A stretch of DNA of 64,000 bases, from NCBI RefSeq assembly GCF_036010485.1, contig NZ_CP108568.1:3122001-3186000 (forward strand), in the 5' to 3' direction. The position numbers were made by a program, and so were the translations under genes. The notes below the pieces were generated by a model, which saw only the letters and a list, made by a program, of their open reading frames with translations, made no database searches and was not told the DNA's origin. Shown here in pieces: positions 53,873 through 64,000 of the stretch (position 1 is its first letter; every line of letters starts with the position of its first letter). The stretch is from Streptomyces sp. NBC_01198 (GTDB lineage: Bacteria; Actinomycetota; Actinomycetes; Streptomycetales; Streptomycetaceae).

Positions 53873-55728
53873 CGGACAGCCTGCGGCCCGCGCCGCACGA
53901 CGAGCCCGCCGCCGCGGCCCCGGGCGCGCCCCGGGAGGACCCCGGCCTCACCGACACCCCACCGGGCAGCCCCGGCGCGGACCCGCACGCCGCCCGCACC
54001 GGCACCGCGAACGCCGCGGCCACCGGCCACGCCACCGACGACGCCGCCGCCCCCGAGGGCGAGGACGACGAAGAGGACGTCCCCTGGTCCGAGGAGGACG
54101 ACGACCGGACCGACGAGGCGCTGGCCTGGCTGCGGCGCAAGCGCCGCGCGCACCGCCGGGCGAAGGGGCGGGAGCTGGCGGTCCTGGTCTACACCGTCCT
54201 GATCGCCGTCGCCGGCTACGGCAGCAGCTTCGCCGTCAGCTTCCTGCGCGGCCTGGAGGACGGTTCCGGATACGCCGACGCCGCGCGCGACCTGCGGGCC
54301 GCGATGCCCGCGCTGTTCGCCCTGCTCACCGTGGGCGTCGCCGTGCTGGCCGCGCGGGACGCGCTGTGGCGGGGGCCGGTGGTGGTGCCGGGGCCGGCCG
54401 TGGGGTGGCTGCTGGCGCAGCCGGTGCGCCGCGGCAGGGTGCTGCGGCCGTGGTTCCGCCTGTCGGCCGGGCTGGCGCTGATCCCCGGCGTGCTCGCCGG
54501 GGTCGGCGGCGCGTCCGTGCTGCGGGTGACCGGGCTGGCCCCGCTCGGTACGGCGGTGCTCGCCGCGCTGCCCGCGGCCCTGTGCCTGCCGCTGCTCGCG
54601 GTCGCGCTCGGCATGGCGGTGGAGCGCCGGCCGGGAGCCGCCCGTGCGGTACGGCGGTGGACCGCGCCGGCCGTGCTGGTGCTGGCCGCGCTGGTCGCCC
54701 AGACCGTACTGGCCGCGAACGGCCACCGTTCCCCCGCCGTGGAACAGGTCGAGTTGTGGAGCGGCCCGTGGGGCTGGGCCGGGCAGCCCGTGGTGTCCGC
54801 GATCGGCGGCACCGCGCCCGGCTGGCCCGCCGCCGTCGCCCTGCTGGTGGCGGCCACCGCCGCCTCGCTGCTCGCCGCGTACCGCGACGCCGCCCTCGTC
54901 CCCACTGCCCGGCTGCGCGAACGCGCCGCGACCGCGACCACCGTCTCCTCGGTGGCCTGGTCCCTCGAACTGCGGGCCGCCAAGCTGGCGATCATGGACG
55001 CGGGCGGCGGCACCCCGGTCCGGCAGATACGCCTGCGGCCGCCGCGCGGCCGGACGGGGCGGCACCTGGTGGTCGCCTGGCGCGACCTGCTGACGCTGCT
55101 GCGCACACCGGGCCGGCTCGGCAAGGCGGCGCTGTGGACGGCGAGCGGCGCGGCCGTCGCGGGCCTGGGCACGGACCTCGGCGGCGAGCGCCGCTGGGTC
55201 GGGCTGATCATCGGCCTGGTCCTCGGCTACCTCGCGGTCGGCGCGCTGGCCGAGCCCGCCCGGCTGGAGACCGACGACGTGCGCAGGGCGGCCTGGGCGC
55301 CGTACCGCTTCCGTACGCTGATGCTTCATCACGGCATCGTCCCCGCCGTGCTGGGCGCCGTCCTCGGGCTGCTCGCCGCCGTCCCCTACGCGGTCGCCGG
55401 CCAGACCTGGGCGCTGCTGCTGCTCCCGCTGTGCGCACCGCCCTTCACCGCCGCCGCCCTGGTCTCCGCCAGCCGCGGCCCGGCCCGCACCCAGCTGCTC
55501 TTCCTCGGCGGCGGCTCCCCGGTCGGCGGCCCCGGCCCGCTGATCTACCTCGCCTGGTACGCCGCCGGCCCCCTGCTGGCGCTCACCGCGCTGACCCTGG
55601 CCCTGGCCCCGGTGCTGCGGGACGCCACCTCCTCGGCGGTGACCCACGCTGCCACCGTCTCGGTCCTGCTGACGGCTCTGCTGCTGCTCCTGACGACCCG
55701 GATGTCGGACCGCCTGATGCGCCACTGA
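53869..55728 (+). CDS. ABC transporter membrane protein with long acidic N-terminus
   Basis: 619 residues. The first ~85 are Ala/Pro then Asp/Glu-rich and probably disordered. About a dozen hydrophobic segments follow (for example VLVYTVLIAVAGYGSSF and VGLIIGLVLGYLAVGALAEP), in two groups. It overlaps the ATPase gene by 4 nt and is surely its partner. The substrate is unknown. DUF6297-type permeases in Streptomyces look like this, but I am not certain of the family. Confidence 0.82.
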   Translation: MTDSLRPAPHDEPAAAAPGAPREDPGLTDTPPGSPGADPHAARTGTANAAATGHATDDAAAPEGEDDEEDVPWSEEDDDRTDEALAWLRRKRRAHRRAKGRELAVLVYTVLIAVAGYGSSFAVSFLRGLEDGSGYADAARDLRAAMPALFALLTVGVAVLAARDALWRGPVVVPGPAVGWLLAQPVRRGRVLRPWFRLSAGLALIPGVLAGVGGASVLRVTGLAPLGTAVLAALPAALCLPLLAVALGMAVERRPGAARAVRRWTAPAVLVLAALVAQTVLAANGHRSPAVEQVELWSGPWGWAGQPVVSAIGGTAPGWPAAVALLVAATAASLLAAYRDAALVPTARLRERAATATTVSSVAWSLELRAAKLAIMDAGGGTPVRQIRLRPPRGRTGRHLVVAWRDLLTLLRTPGRLGKAALWTASGAAVAGLGTDLGGERRWVGLIIGLVLGYLAVGALAEPARLETDDVRRAAWAPYRFRTLMLHHGIVPAVLGAVLGLLAAVPYAVAGQTWALLLLPLCAPPFTAAALVSASRGPARTQLLFLGGGSPVGGPGPLIYLAWYAAGPLLALTALTLALAPVLRDATSSAVTHAATVSVLLTALLLLLTTRMSDRLMRH

Positions 55729-55822
55729 CCCCGGGCGGCCCGGCCGGCGTCACCCCGTTGTCCGGCCCGGCGGGGAGGCCGGTACGCTCGGCGCCCCAGG
55801 AACCGGCCACGGGAGGCCCGCC

Positions 55823-56290
55823 ATGATCTCTCTCCGCGACGTGCACGACAGCGACCTGGCGTTCTTCTGGGAGCACCAGTCGGACCCGGCGGCCCAGCAC
55901 ATGGCGGCGGTCACCAGGCCGTACCACCACGACCGGGAGCAGTTCGACGCCCACTGGGCGCGGATCCGCGCCCTCCCGGGCGTCCTGATCCGCACCGTGC
56001 TCGCCGACGGGGAGGTGGTCGGCAGCGTGTCGGTCTACGGCCCGCCCGAGGAGCGCGAGGTCACCTACTGGATCGACCGCGCCCACTGGGGCCGGGGCAT
56101 AGCCACCGCGGCCCTCAGCGCGCTGCTCGACCTCGAACCCATCCGCCCGGTCTACGCCCACGCGGTGAGCGACAACACCGGGTCGATCCGCGTCCTGCAG
56201 AAGTGCGGCTTCGTGATCACCGCCCACGACAAGGTCTTCGCCGAGTCCCGCGCCGCCGAGGTCCCCGAGGTCCGGCTGACCCTGAGCTGA
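55823..56290 (+). CDS. GNAT family N-acetyltransferase
   Basis: 155 residues. The acetyl-CoA loop is IDRAHWGRGIATAALSALL, followed by YAHAVSDNTGSIRVLQKCGF, the classical GNAT motifs A and B. The substrate is unknown. ATG 55823 follows a GGGAGG site by 6 nt. Confidence 0.9.
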   Translation: MISLRDVHDSDLAFFWEHQSDPAAQHMAAVTRPYHHDREQFDAHWARIRALPGVLIRTVLADGEVVGSVSVYGPPEEREVTYWIDRAHWGRGIATAALSALLDLEPIRPVYAHAVSDNTGSIRVLQKCGFVITAHDKVFAESRAAEVPEVRLTLS

Positions 56291-56292
56291 CC

Positions 56293-56715
56293 TCAGGCGA
56301 GGTTCAGCAGGTGGTCGGAGGGCTTGTGGTCGATCTTCCAGTCGGCGTAGACGCCCGGGACGCGGTCCTTCACGCACCGCAGGCCCAGCGTCACCCAGCG
56401 GACCGAGCCGTCGGGGGTGAGGGAGAAGGCGAGCGCCGACTCGAACTCCTCGCCGCCGCACGGGCAGACGGCCTCCGACGGGTCGGCGTCCTCCCAGAAC
56501 TCCTCGCTGTCCGCGAGGTAGGCCCGGTCGCCGCAGTCGGCGCAGACGCGCACGGCGGCGCCTTCGAGGTCGTCGACGAGCACCGAGAACACGCGCCCGT
56601 CGCACTCCTCGCACACAGAGGGAACGATCTTCACCGGATGGTCGTCGACGGCGTCCCTGAGGACGTCCGCGAGCTCCGCGGCTACGCCCGCGCCAACCTG
56701 ATCATCAGCATGCAC
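56293..56715 (-). CDS. Hypothetical protein with zinc-ribbon-like cysteines
   Basis: 140 residues. It has three cysteine pairs (CEEC, CADC and CPC), so one or two zinc ribbons are likely. It starts with a helical MHADDQVGAGVAAELADVL. It is convergent with the GNAT gene, 2 nt apart. No function can be assigned. Confidence 0.72.
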   Translation of the reverse strand: MHADDQVGAGVAAELADVLRDAVDDHPVKIVPSVCEECDGRVFSVLVDDLEGAAVRVCADCGDRAYLADSEEFWEDADPSEAVCPCGGEEFESALAFSLTPDGSVRWVTLGLRCVKDRVPGVYADWKIDHKPSDHLLNLA

Positions 56716-56792
56716 GCATACAGCATTCCAGACCCGTGCCGCCCGGCATGGCGCCCCCCTGGCGGCGACGGCCGGTGCGGCAGAGTGGGCGC

Positions 56793-57299
56793 ATGGCGGC
56801 GTACGAACCGATGGCGGTGCACTTGCAGACCGAACGGCTGCGGCTGCGGCCGTGGCACGAGGGGGACGCCGAGGAGTTGCGGCAGCTCTACGGCGAGCGC
56901 GGGGCCGGGGTCTGCACGGTGGAGGAGGCCCGCAGGGACATCGGCGTGCTGCTCGCCAAGGCGGCGGAGTCCGGGGTGGCGCTGCTGCCGGTGGAGCGCC
57001 GGCGGGAGGGTGACTTCATCGGCTACTGCGGCCTGACGGTGGGTCGGGCCACCGTGCAGGAGCCGGAGATCGCCTACGAACTGCTGAAGCGGGCGCACGG
57101 GTCGGGGTACGCCACCGAGGCGGCGCGAGCGGTGGTGGCGGCCGCGGCGGCCACCGGCCGGGAGCGGCTGTGGTCGACGGTGCGGACGTGGAACGCCGCT
57201 TCCTTCCGGGTGCTGGACAAGCTCGGCTTCGAGCGGGACCGCGTGACCCGGGACGCCCGGGGCGAACTGGTGTGGCTCTCGCGGTCGCTCGTCGGTTAG
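56793..57299 (+). CDS. GNAT family N-acetyltransferase (RimJ/RimL type)
   Basis: 168 residues starting MAAYEPMAVHLQTERLRLRP, the usual opening of the RimJ/RimL subgroup. AYELLKRAHGSGYATEAARA is the acetyl-CoA loop and RTWNAASFRVLDKLGF the end motif. The stop codon TAG lies in the first copy of a 22-bp tandem repeat. Confidence 0.9.
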   Translation: MAAYEPMAVHLQTERLRLRPWHEGDAEELRQLYGERGAGVCTVEEARRDIGVLLAKAAESGVALLPVERRREGDFIGYCGLTVGRATVQEPEIAYELLKRAHGSGYATEAARAVVAAAAATGRERLWSTVRTWNAASFRVLDKLGFERDRVTRDARGELVWLSRSLVG

Positions 57300-57331
57300 A
57301 TCACACCGCCTCGTCGGTCAGATCACACCGC
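57288..57331. repeat. 22-bp tandem direct repeat over the GNAT stop codon
   Basis: CTCGTCGGTTAGATCACACC-GC (57288-57309) is followed at once by CTCGTCGGTCAGATCACACC-GC (57310-57331). The one difference (T/C) turns the TAG stop of copy 1 into CAG in copy 2. Confidence 0.85.
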
Positions 57332-57372
57332 GGGGAAGGAACCCGTCCGGCGGGGCGCGGCTCAAGCCGGGT

Positions 57373-59154
57373 GTGAGCGTGAACGACATTCGGCACCCCT
57401 CCCGCCGGGCCGCGCTGGCCGCCACCGTGGCGGCGCTGGCGGTGACGGGGACGGGCTGCAAGGGCGCACCGCACGAGCTGAGCACGCGGCCGCCCGCGGC
57501 CCCCTCGGCGGGGGCGTACCGCAGGGGCGCGGGGGCGCTGGTGATGCAGGTGCTCGCGCACCCGGACGACGACCTGTACTTCATGAACCCCGACACCCTG
57601 CACGACCTCCAGGCAGCCACCCCGGTGGTGTCGGTGTACGTGACGGCGGGTGAGTCCCGGGGGTGGAACACCCCGCCGCACGGGTCGCACAAGCACCATC
57701 ACGCGGACCAGGCGGCGTATTCGGCCGCCCGGCACCAGGGCCTGCGGCAGGCGTACGCGGCCATGCTCGGGCTGCCGCACTTCACCACCTGGCACAGCGA
57801 GGTGCTGGCCCTGCCGGGCGGCCTGCACGCGCAGATCGACTCCCTCGCCCGCGGCGGCCGCCGGGCGAGCCTGGTCTTCCTCCAGGTGTCGATGCACGAG
57901 CTGAGCCCGAGCGCCAGCGTGCCGACGCTGTGGTCGACGCCCGGCGTGACGCTGCCCTACGTGCCCGCCGAGGGCAGCCCGGCGCCGGCGGACGCGCCCG
58001 GCACCTACACCCACGACCGGCTGGTCGACGTCCTGGTCGCGCTGCTCGACCGGTACGGGCCGACGCACGTCCGCACCCTCGACCCGGACCCGGACATCCA
58101 GTTGCACGACCGGCGGCACCCCAGGGACAGCGACCAGTTCGGCTACTCCGACCACCGCGACCACACCGCGGTGGCGCTCTTCACGTGGAAGGCGCTCGCC
58201 CGGTGGGCGGCGCCCGGCGGCGGCGGCCGGGACTTCACGGCGGCGGCCTACCGCGGCTACTACAACCAGCGCTGGCCGTTCAACCTGCCGCCGGCGACCG
58301 TGGCGCTCAAGGGCCGCTTCATGGTCGAGTACGGCGGCGACCCCGGCTGGCAGTGCGGCAGCCCCGGCGGCTGCGGGGACTACGGGCAGGGCCGCGACCA
58401 GCCGCTGGCCAACCGCAAGGGCTGGATCCGCTCGACCCACCCGCGCTACCCGGGCGCCGGCCCGGTGGTGGTGGCGGCCCCGGGGGCGCGGCGGACCGCG
58501 TACGAGGTGCGCGGCCTGCGGGCGGTGGTCCGCACCGAGACCGCGCCAGGCAGCGGCCGCTACGGCCCGGCAGCCGGCCTGGGCGGCGGGCCGCTCGCGC
58601 CCCGGCTGGCGTGCGTGGCCGTGCCGGGCGCCGGGACGCTCGTCTTCGGGCTGCGGTTCGCCGCGCTCCAGGGGAAGGGCGGCGGCAACGGACGGGACGT
58701 GGTGCTGCGGGAGGCAGGGCGCTGGACCTCGCTCGGCAGCCCCGAGCACTCGGAGAACCGCGGCCGGCGGGTCGGCCCGCCGGCCGCGCTGCGGACGCCG
58801 GACGGGCGGGTGCACCTCTTCGTGCGCAACGCCGACAAGGGCCTCAGCACCCGGGTGCGGGAGCCCGGCGGCGCCTGGGGGGCGTGGACCGATCTCGGCG
58901 GCGGCGAGGTGCAGGAGGGGCTGGCGACGGTCGTCGACGGCCTGGGCCGGGCGCACGTCTTCGCGGCCGGCCGCGACACCGTCCACCACTGGGCCCAGCC
59001 GGCCGCGTCCGCCCCGGTCGCCGCCCGCCCCGCGACCGGCCTCCCCCGCCCGGGCGACTGCCCCTCCGCCGCCCTGACCGCCGACGGCACGATCACCCTG
59101 ACCTACCGCCGCCCGGCCTCCGCGACGTCCCTGCGGGTGAGCGTCCGCCCGTAG
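57373..59154 (+). CDS. Secreted PIG-L family deacetylase with C-terminal beta-repeat domain
   Basis: 593 residues. The N-terminus carries a twin-arginine-like SRRAAL and a hydrophobic stretch ending TGTGC, so export is likely (a poor lipobox at Cys29). The PIG-L/LmbE domain follows: zinc-binding AHPDDD at 62-67 and SDHRDH further on. Such enzymes remove N-acetyl groups from GlcNAc-type sugars. The last ~230 residues are repeated beta segments ([38 protein letters not shown]) like a lectin-type propeller, which could bind glycans. Confidence 0.86.
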   Translation: MSVNDIRHPSRRAALAATVAALAVTGTGCKGAPHELSTRPPAAPSAGAYRRGAGALVMQVLAHPDDDLYFMNPDTLHDLQAATPVVSVYVTAGESRGWNTPPHGSHKHHHADQAAYSAARHQGLRQAYAAMLGLPHFTTWHSEVLALPGGLHAQIDSLARGGRRASLVFLQVSMHELSPSASVPTLWSTPGVTLPYVPAEGSPAPADAPGTYTHDRLVDVLVALLDRYGPTHVRTLDPDPDIQLHDRRHPRDSDQFGYSDHRDHTAVALFTWKALARWAAPGGGGRDFTAAAYRGYYNQRWPFNLPPATVALKGRFMVEYGGDPGWQCGSPGGCGDYGQGRDQPLANRKGWIRSTHPRYPGAGPVVVAAPGARRTAYEVRGLRAVVRTETAPGSGRYGPAAGLGGGPLAPRLACVAVPGAGTLVFGLRFAALQGKGGGNGRDVVLREAGRWTSLGSPEHSENRGRRVGPPAALRTPDGRVHLFVRNADKGLSTRVREPGGAWGAWTDLGGGEVQEGLATVVDGLGRAHVFAAGRDTVHHWAQPAASAPVAARPATGLPRPGDCPSAALTADGTITLTYRRPASATSLRVSVRP

Positions 59155-59171
59155 GGCGCGGGAAACGCGGA

Positions 59172-59206
59172 AAGGTCCCGCACCACCCGAAGTGGTGCGG
59201 GACCTT
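59172..59206. terminator. str operon (tuf) terminator
   Basis: A 15-bp stem (59172-59186 and 59192-59206) with the loop CCGAA, 22 nt after the tuf stop and 18 nt after the convergent PIG-L stop. It can serve both genes. Confidence 0.85.
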
Positions 59207-59228
59207 CCGTGCAGAGCTCAGCGCAGCG

Positions 59229-60422
<1,194 letters not shown>

Positions 60423-60504
60423 TGGGTTCCTCCTGGGGGTGGATCTGTACGCCTTGCTTCATCGGCGCCAGGTGATCTTTGCTGGAACGCAAGCCTACGG
60501 CGGC

Positions 60505-62634
<2,130 letters not shown>

Positions 62635-62672
62635 GTGGCTCAGTCTTCTCTCGGTCTCGATGGGGGTGGTGA

Positions 62673-63143
62673 CTACCAGCGGTAGTGCGCGAAGGCCTTG
62701 TTGGACTCGGCCATCTTGTGCGTGTCCTCGCGGCGCTTCACGGAGGCGCCGAGGCCATTGCTGGCGTCGAGGATCTCGTTCATCAGCCGCTCGGTCATGG
62801 TCTTCTCGCGACGGGCGCGGGAGTACCCGACCATCCAGCGCAGCGCCAGGGTGTTCTGGCGGCCCGGACGGACCTCGACCGGCACCTGGTAGGTCGCGCC
62901 GCCGACGCGGCGGGACTTGACCTCAAGGGTCGGCTTGATGTTCTCCAGAGCGCGCTTGAGCGTGATGACCGGGTCGGCGCCGGCCTTCTCGCGCACGCCC
63001 TCCAGAGCGCCGTACACGATGCGCTCGGCAGTGGAGCGCTTCCCGTGCAGGAGGATCTTGTTGACCAGCGACGTCACCAGCGGGGAGCCGTAAACCGGGT
63101 CGATGATGACCGGGCGCTTCGGGGCGGGGCCCTTACGAGGCAT
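62673..63143 (-). CDS. rpsG: 30S ribosomal protein S7
   Basis: 156 residues, normal length; starts assembly of the 30S head. It begins [20 protein letters not shown] and has [20 protein letters not shown]. It is 2 nt after rpsL. Confidence 0.98.
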   Translation of the reverse strand: MPRKGPAPKRPVIIDPVYGSPLVTSLVNKILLHGKRSTAERIVYGALEGVREKAGADPVITLKRALENIKPTLEVKSRRVGGATYQVPVEVRPGRQNTLALRWMVGYSRARREKTMTERLMNEILDASNGLGASVKRREDTHKMAESNKAFAHYRW

Positions 63144-63145
63144 TC

Positions 63146-63517
63146 TTACTTCTCCTTCTTGGCGCCGTAGCGGCTGCGCGCCTGCTTACGGTTCTTGACG
63201 CCCTGCGTGTCGAGAGAGCCACGGATGATCTTGTAGCGGACACCCGGCAGGTCCTTCACACGACCGCCACGCACGAGCACGATCGAGTGCTCCTGCAGGT
63301 TGTGGCCCTCGCCCGGGATGTAAGCGGTGACCTCGATGCCACTGGTAAGGCGCACACGGGCGACCTTGCGCAGGGCCGAGTTCGGCTTCTTCGGGGTGGT
63401 CGTGTACACACGCGTGCAAACGCCACGTCGCTGCGGGGAACCCTTCAGCGCGGGCGTCTTGTTCTTCTCGACCTTGTCCTGCCGGCCCTTCCGGACCAGC
63501 TGCTGGATCGTAGGCAC
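63146..63517 (-). CDS. rpsL: 30S ribosomal protein S12
   Basis: 123 residues, the decoding-centre protein. Lys43 (in TTPKKPNS) and Lys88 (in GGRVKDLPG) are the wild-type residues at the two positions where changes give streptomycin resistance, so the sequence predicts a sensitive ribosome. It is the first gene of the str operon, with a leader of about 190 nt. Confidence 0.99.
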   Translation of the reverse strand: MPTIQQLVRKGRQDKVEKNKTPALKGSPQRRGVCTRVYTTTPKKPNSALRKVARVRLTSGIEVTAYIPGEGHNLQEHSIVLVRGGRVKDLPGVRYKIIRGSLDTQGVKNRKQARSRYGAKKEK

Positions 63518-63565
63518 CGTTTCTCCGGTTTCTGTGTGCCGATCTCGATAAATCTAACCTGGGGA

Positions 63566-63592
63566 CCGACCCACGCGGTCGGGTGTGTCGCG
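63566..63592 (-). promoter_or_regulatory. Conserved rpsL leader element (shared with rpsJ)
   Basis: CCGACCCACGCGGTCGGG, T, GTGTCGCG on the plus strand, 26 of 27 identical to the rpsJ leader element and also exactly 48 nt before the start codon. It lies inside the transcribed leader, about 115 nt after the predicted start, so it probably acts as RNA. Confidence 0.75.
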
Positions 63593-63714
63593 GACCCCGC
63601 ACATCCCCGTCCACAAACGGAGCCGTGCGTATGTTTGGGTGTCGCGGCCTCGGTGCCCCCACGCGGTCACATGGCACGCGCGAGAACCCGGGCACACCCC
63701 AGGCACAAGGTCAG

Positions 63715-63743
63715 AGCCTACCTACCGCATCGGCTGCGGTCAA
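63715..63743 (-). promoter_or_regulatory. str operon promoter (HrdB-type)
   Basis: -35 TTGACC (63743-63738), 17-nt spacer, -10 TAGGCT (63720-63715) on the minus strand; a near-ideal match. The transcription start would be near 63708. The gap 63518-63813 contains no gene. Confidence 0.82.
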
Positions 63744-63813
63744 AACACCTGCATACGGGCCGGATTCCGGCCCCGCACAGCCCCCTGGCCGTCGACTGCC
63801 GGTCACCAGCCGG

Positions 63814-64000
63814 TCACGGTCCGGTGACCAGCAGCCCGTACACCACGAACAACCCCACGAACCCGGCGATGGTCAGATAGCCCAGGATCAGCCCGGCGAT
63901 GGCCAGCCCGTCGCCCTGCTGCCCGGTCCGCCGGATGCTGCTCCTGGCCATGTGGCCGAGGACCACCGCCGGAAGCGAGCTCAGGCCCCCGGTGATCGGA
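63814..64000 (-). CDS. DUF4190 domain membrane protein, 3' part only
   Basis: The last 61 codons of a gene that enters from beyond the right edge; the stop is at 63814. The visible part ([20 protein letters not shown], then [18 protein letters not shown], then [10 protein letters not shown]) is the hallmark of DUF4190 proteins: a hydrophobic helix, a charged RRTGQxGxGLAIAG turn and a second membrane helix. The function is unknown. The N-terminus is outside the window. Confidence 0.75.
   Translation of the reverse strand, partial: PITGGLSSLPAVVLGHMARSSIRRTGQQGDGLAIAGLILGYLTIAGFVGLFVVYGLLVTGP

Noticed and set aside
53449..55725. Minus-strand open frame opposite the ABC transporter genes
   Set aside because: Gln/Gly/Arg-rich shadow translation. 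The plus-strand ATPase and permease have clear motifs and an ATGA junction.

Overview
The window is chromosomal DNA from a high-GC actinomycete, almost certainly a member of the Streptomycetaceae. The evidence is very strong GC bias at third codon positions, many GTG starts, ATGA/GTGA start-stop overlaps, HrdB-type promoters (TTGACC / TAnnnT), a groES-groEL1 pair controlled by CIRCE, DUF397/XRE regulator pairs, and a gene order that follows the Streptomyces core chromosome. One departure from the S. coelicolor order as I recall it is a zinc-motif (C+) rpsD inside the alpha operon.

Layout. 1-5.3 kb: MOSC protein, SDR, groEL1/groES with a tandem CIRCE promoter, and a THUMP-like methyltransferase. 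5.2-16.1 kb: polysaccharide deacetylase lipoprotein, the t6A tRNA-modification genes tsaD-rimI-tsaB and tsaE, an alpha/beta hydrolase, alr (D-Ala supply), nnrD (NADHX repair), acpS and coaA. 16.2-18.8 kb: glmM (UDP-GlcNAc precursor), rpsI and rplM. 19-22.3 kb: an ABC-F ATPase and a Pro/Gln-rich membrane-anchored protein. 22.7-40.5 kb: one minus-strand ribosomal block. Read in transcription order it is rpsJ, rplC, rplD, rplW, rplB, rpsS, rplV, rpsC, rplP, rpmC, rpsQ, rplN, rplX, rplE, rpsN, rpsH, rplF, rplR, rpsE, rpmD, rplO, then a strong terminator, then secY, adk, map, infA, rpmJ, rpsM, rpsK, rpsD, rpoA, rplQ, truA.

41.0-59.2 kb: an accessory island that separates the S10/spc/alpha block from the str operon. 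It carries an AhpD-like protein, two Uma2-like proteins, a complete graspetide (omega-ester RiPP) locus tgmA-tgmB-tgmC with an XRE-TPR regulator, an XRE/DUF397 pair with palindromic operator candidates, an HTH protein, an anti-sigma-type ATPase, NUDIX, chloramphenicol-phosphotransferase-like, Dps, aminoglycoside-phosphotransferase-like, an ABC transporter, two GNATs and a PIG-L deacetylase. 59.2-63.5 kb: str operon (rpsL-rpsG-fusA-tuf), followed at the right edge by a truncated DUF4190 membrane protein.

The most interesting signals are (i) the graspetide locus: a precursor whose C-terminus can be folded as a Thr/Ser-versus-Asp ladder with an Asp at the loop centre, next to an ATP-grasp ligase and a PIMT-like methyltransferase (an ester-ladder plus aspartimide product is inferred); (ii) a 27-nt element, identical but for one base, exactly 48 nt upstream of both rpsL and rpsJ; (iii) a formylglycine-generating-enzyme remnant between alr and nnrD beside a mosaic intergenic repeat that recurs at four sites; and (iv) two palindromes overlapping the promoter of the XRE/DUF397 pair. 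No tRNA, rRNA, CRISPR array, insertion sequence or phage gene was seen.
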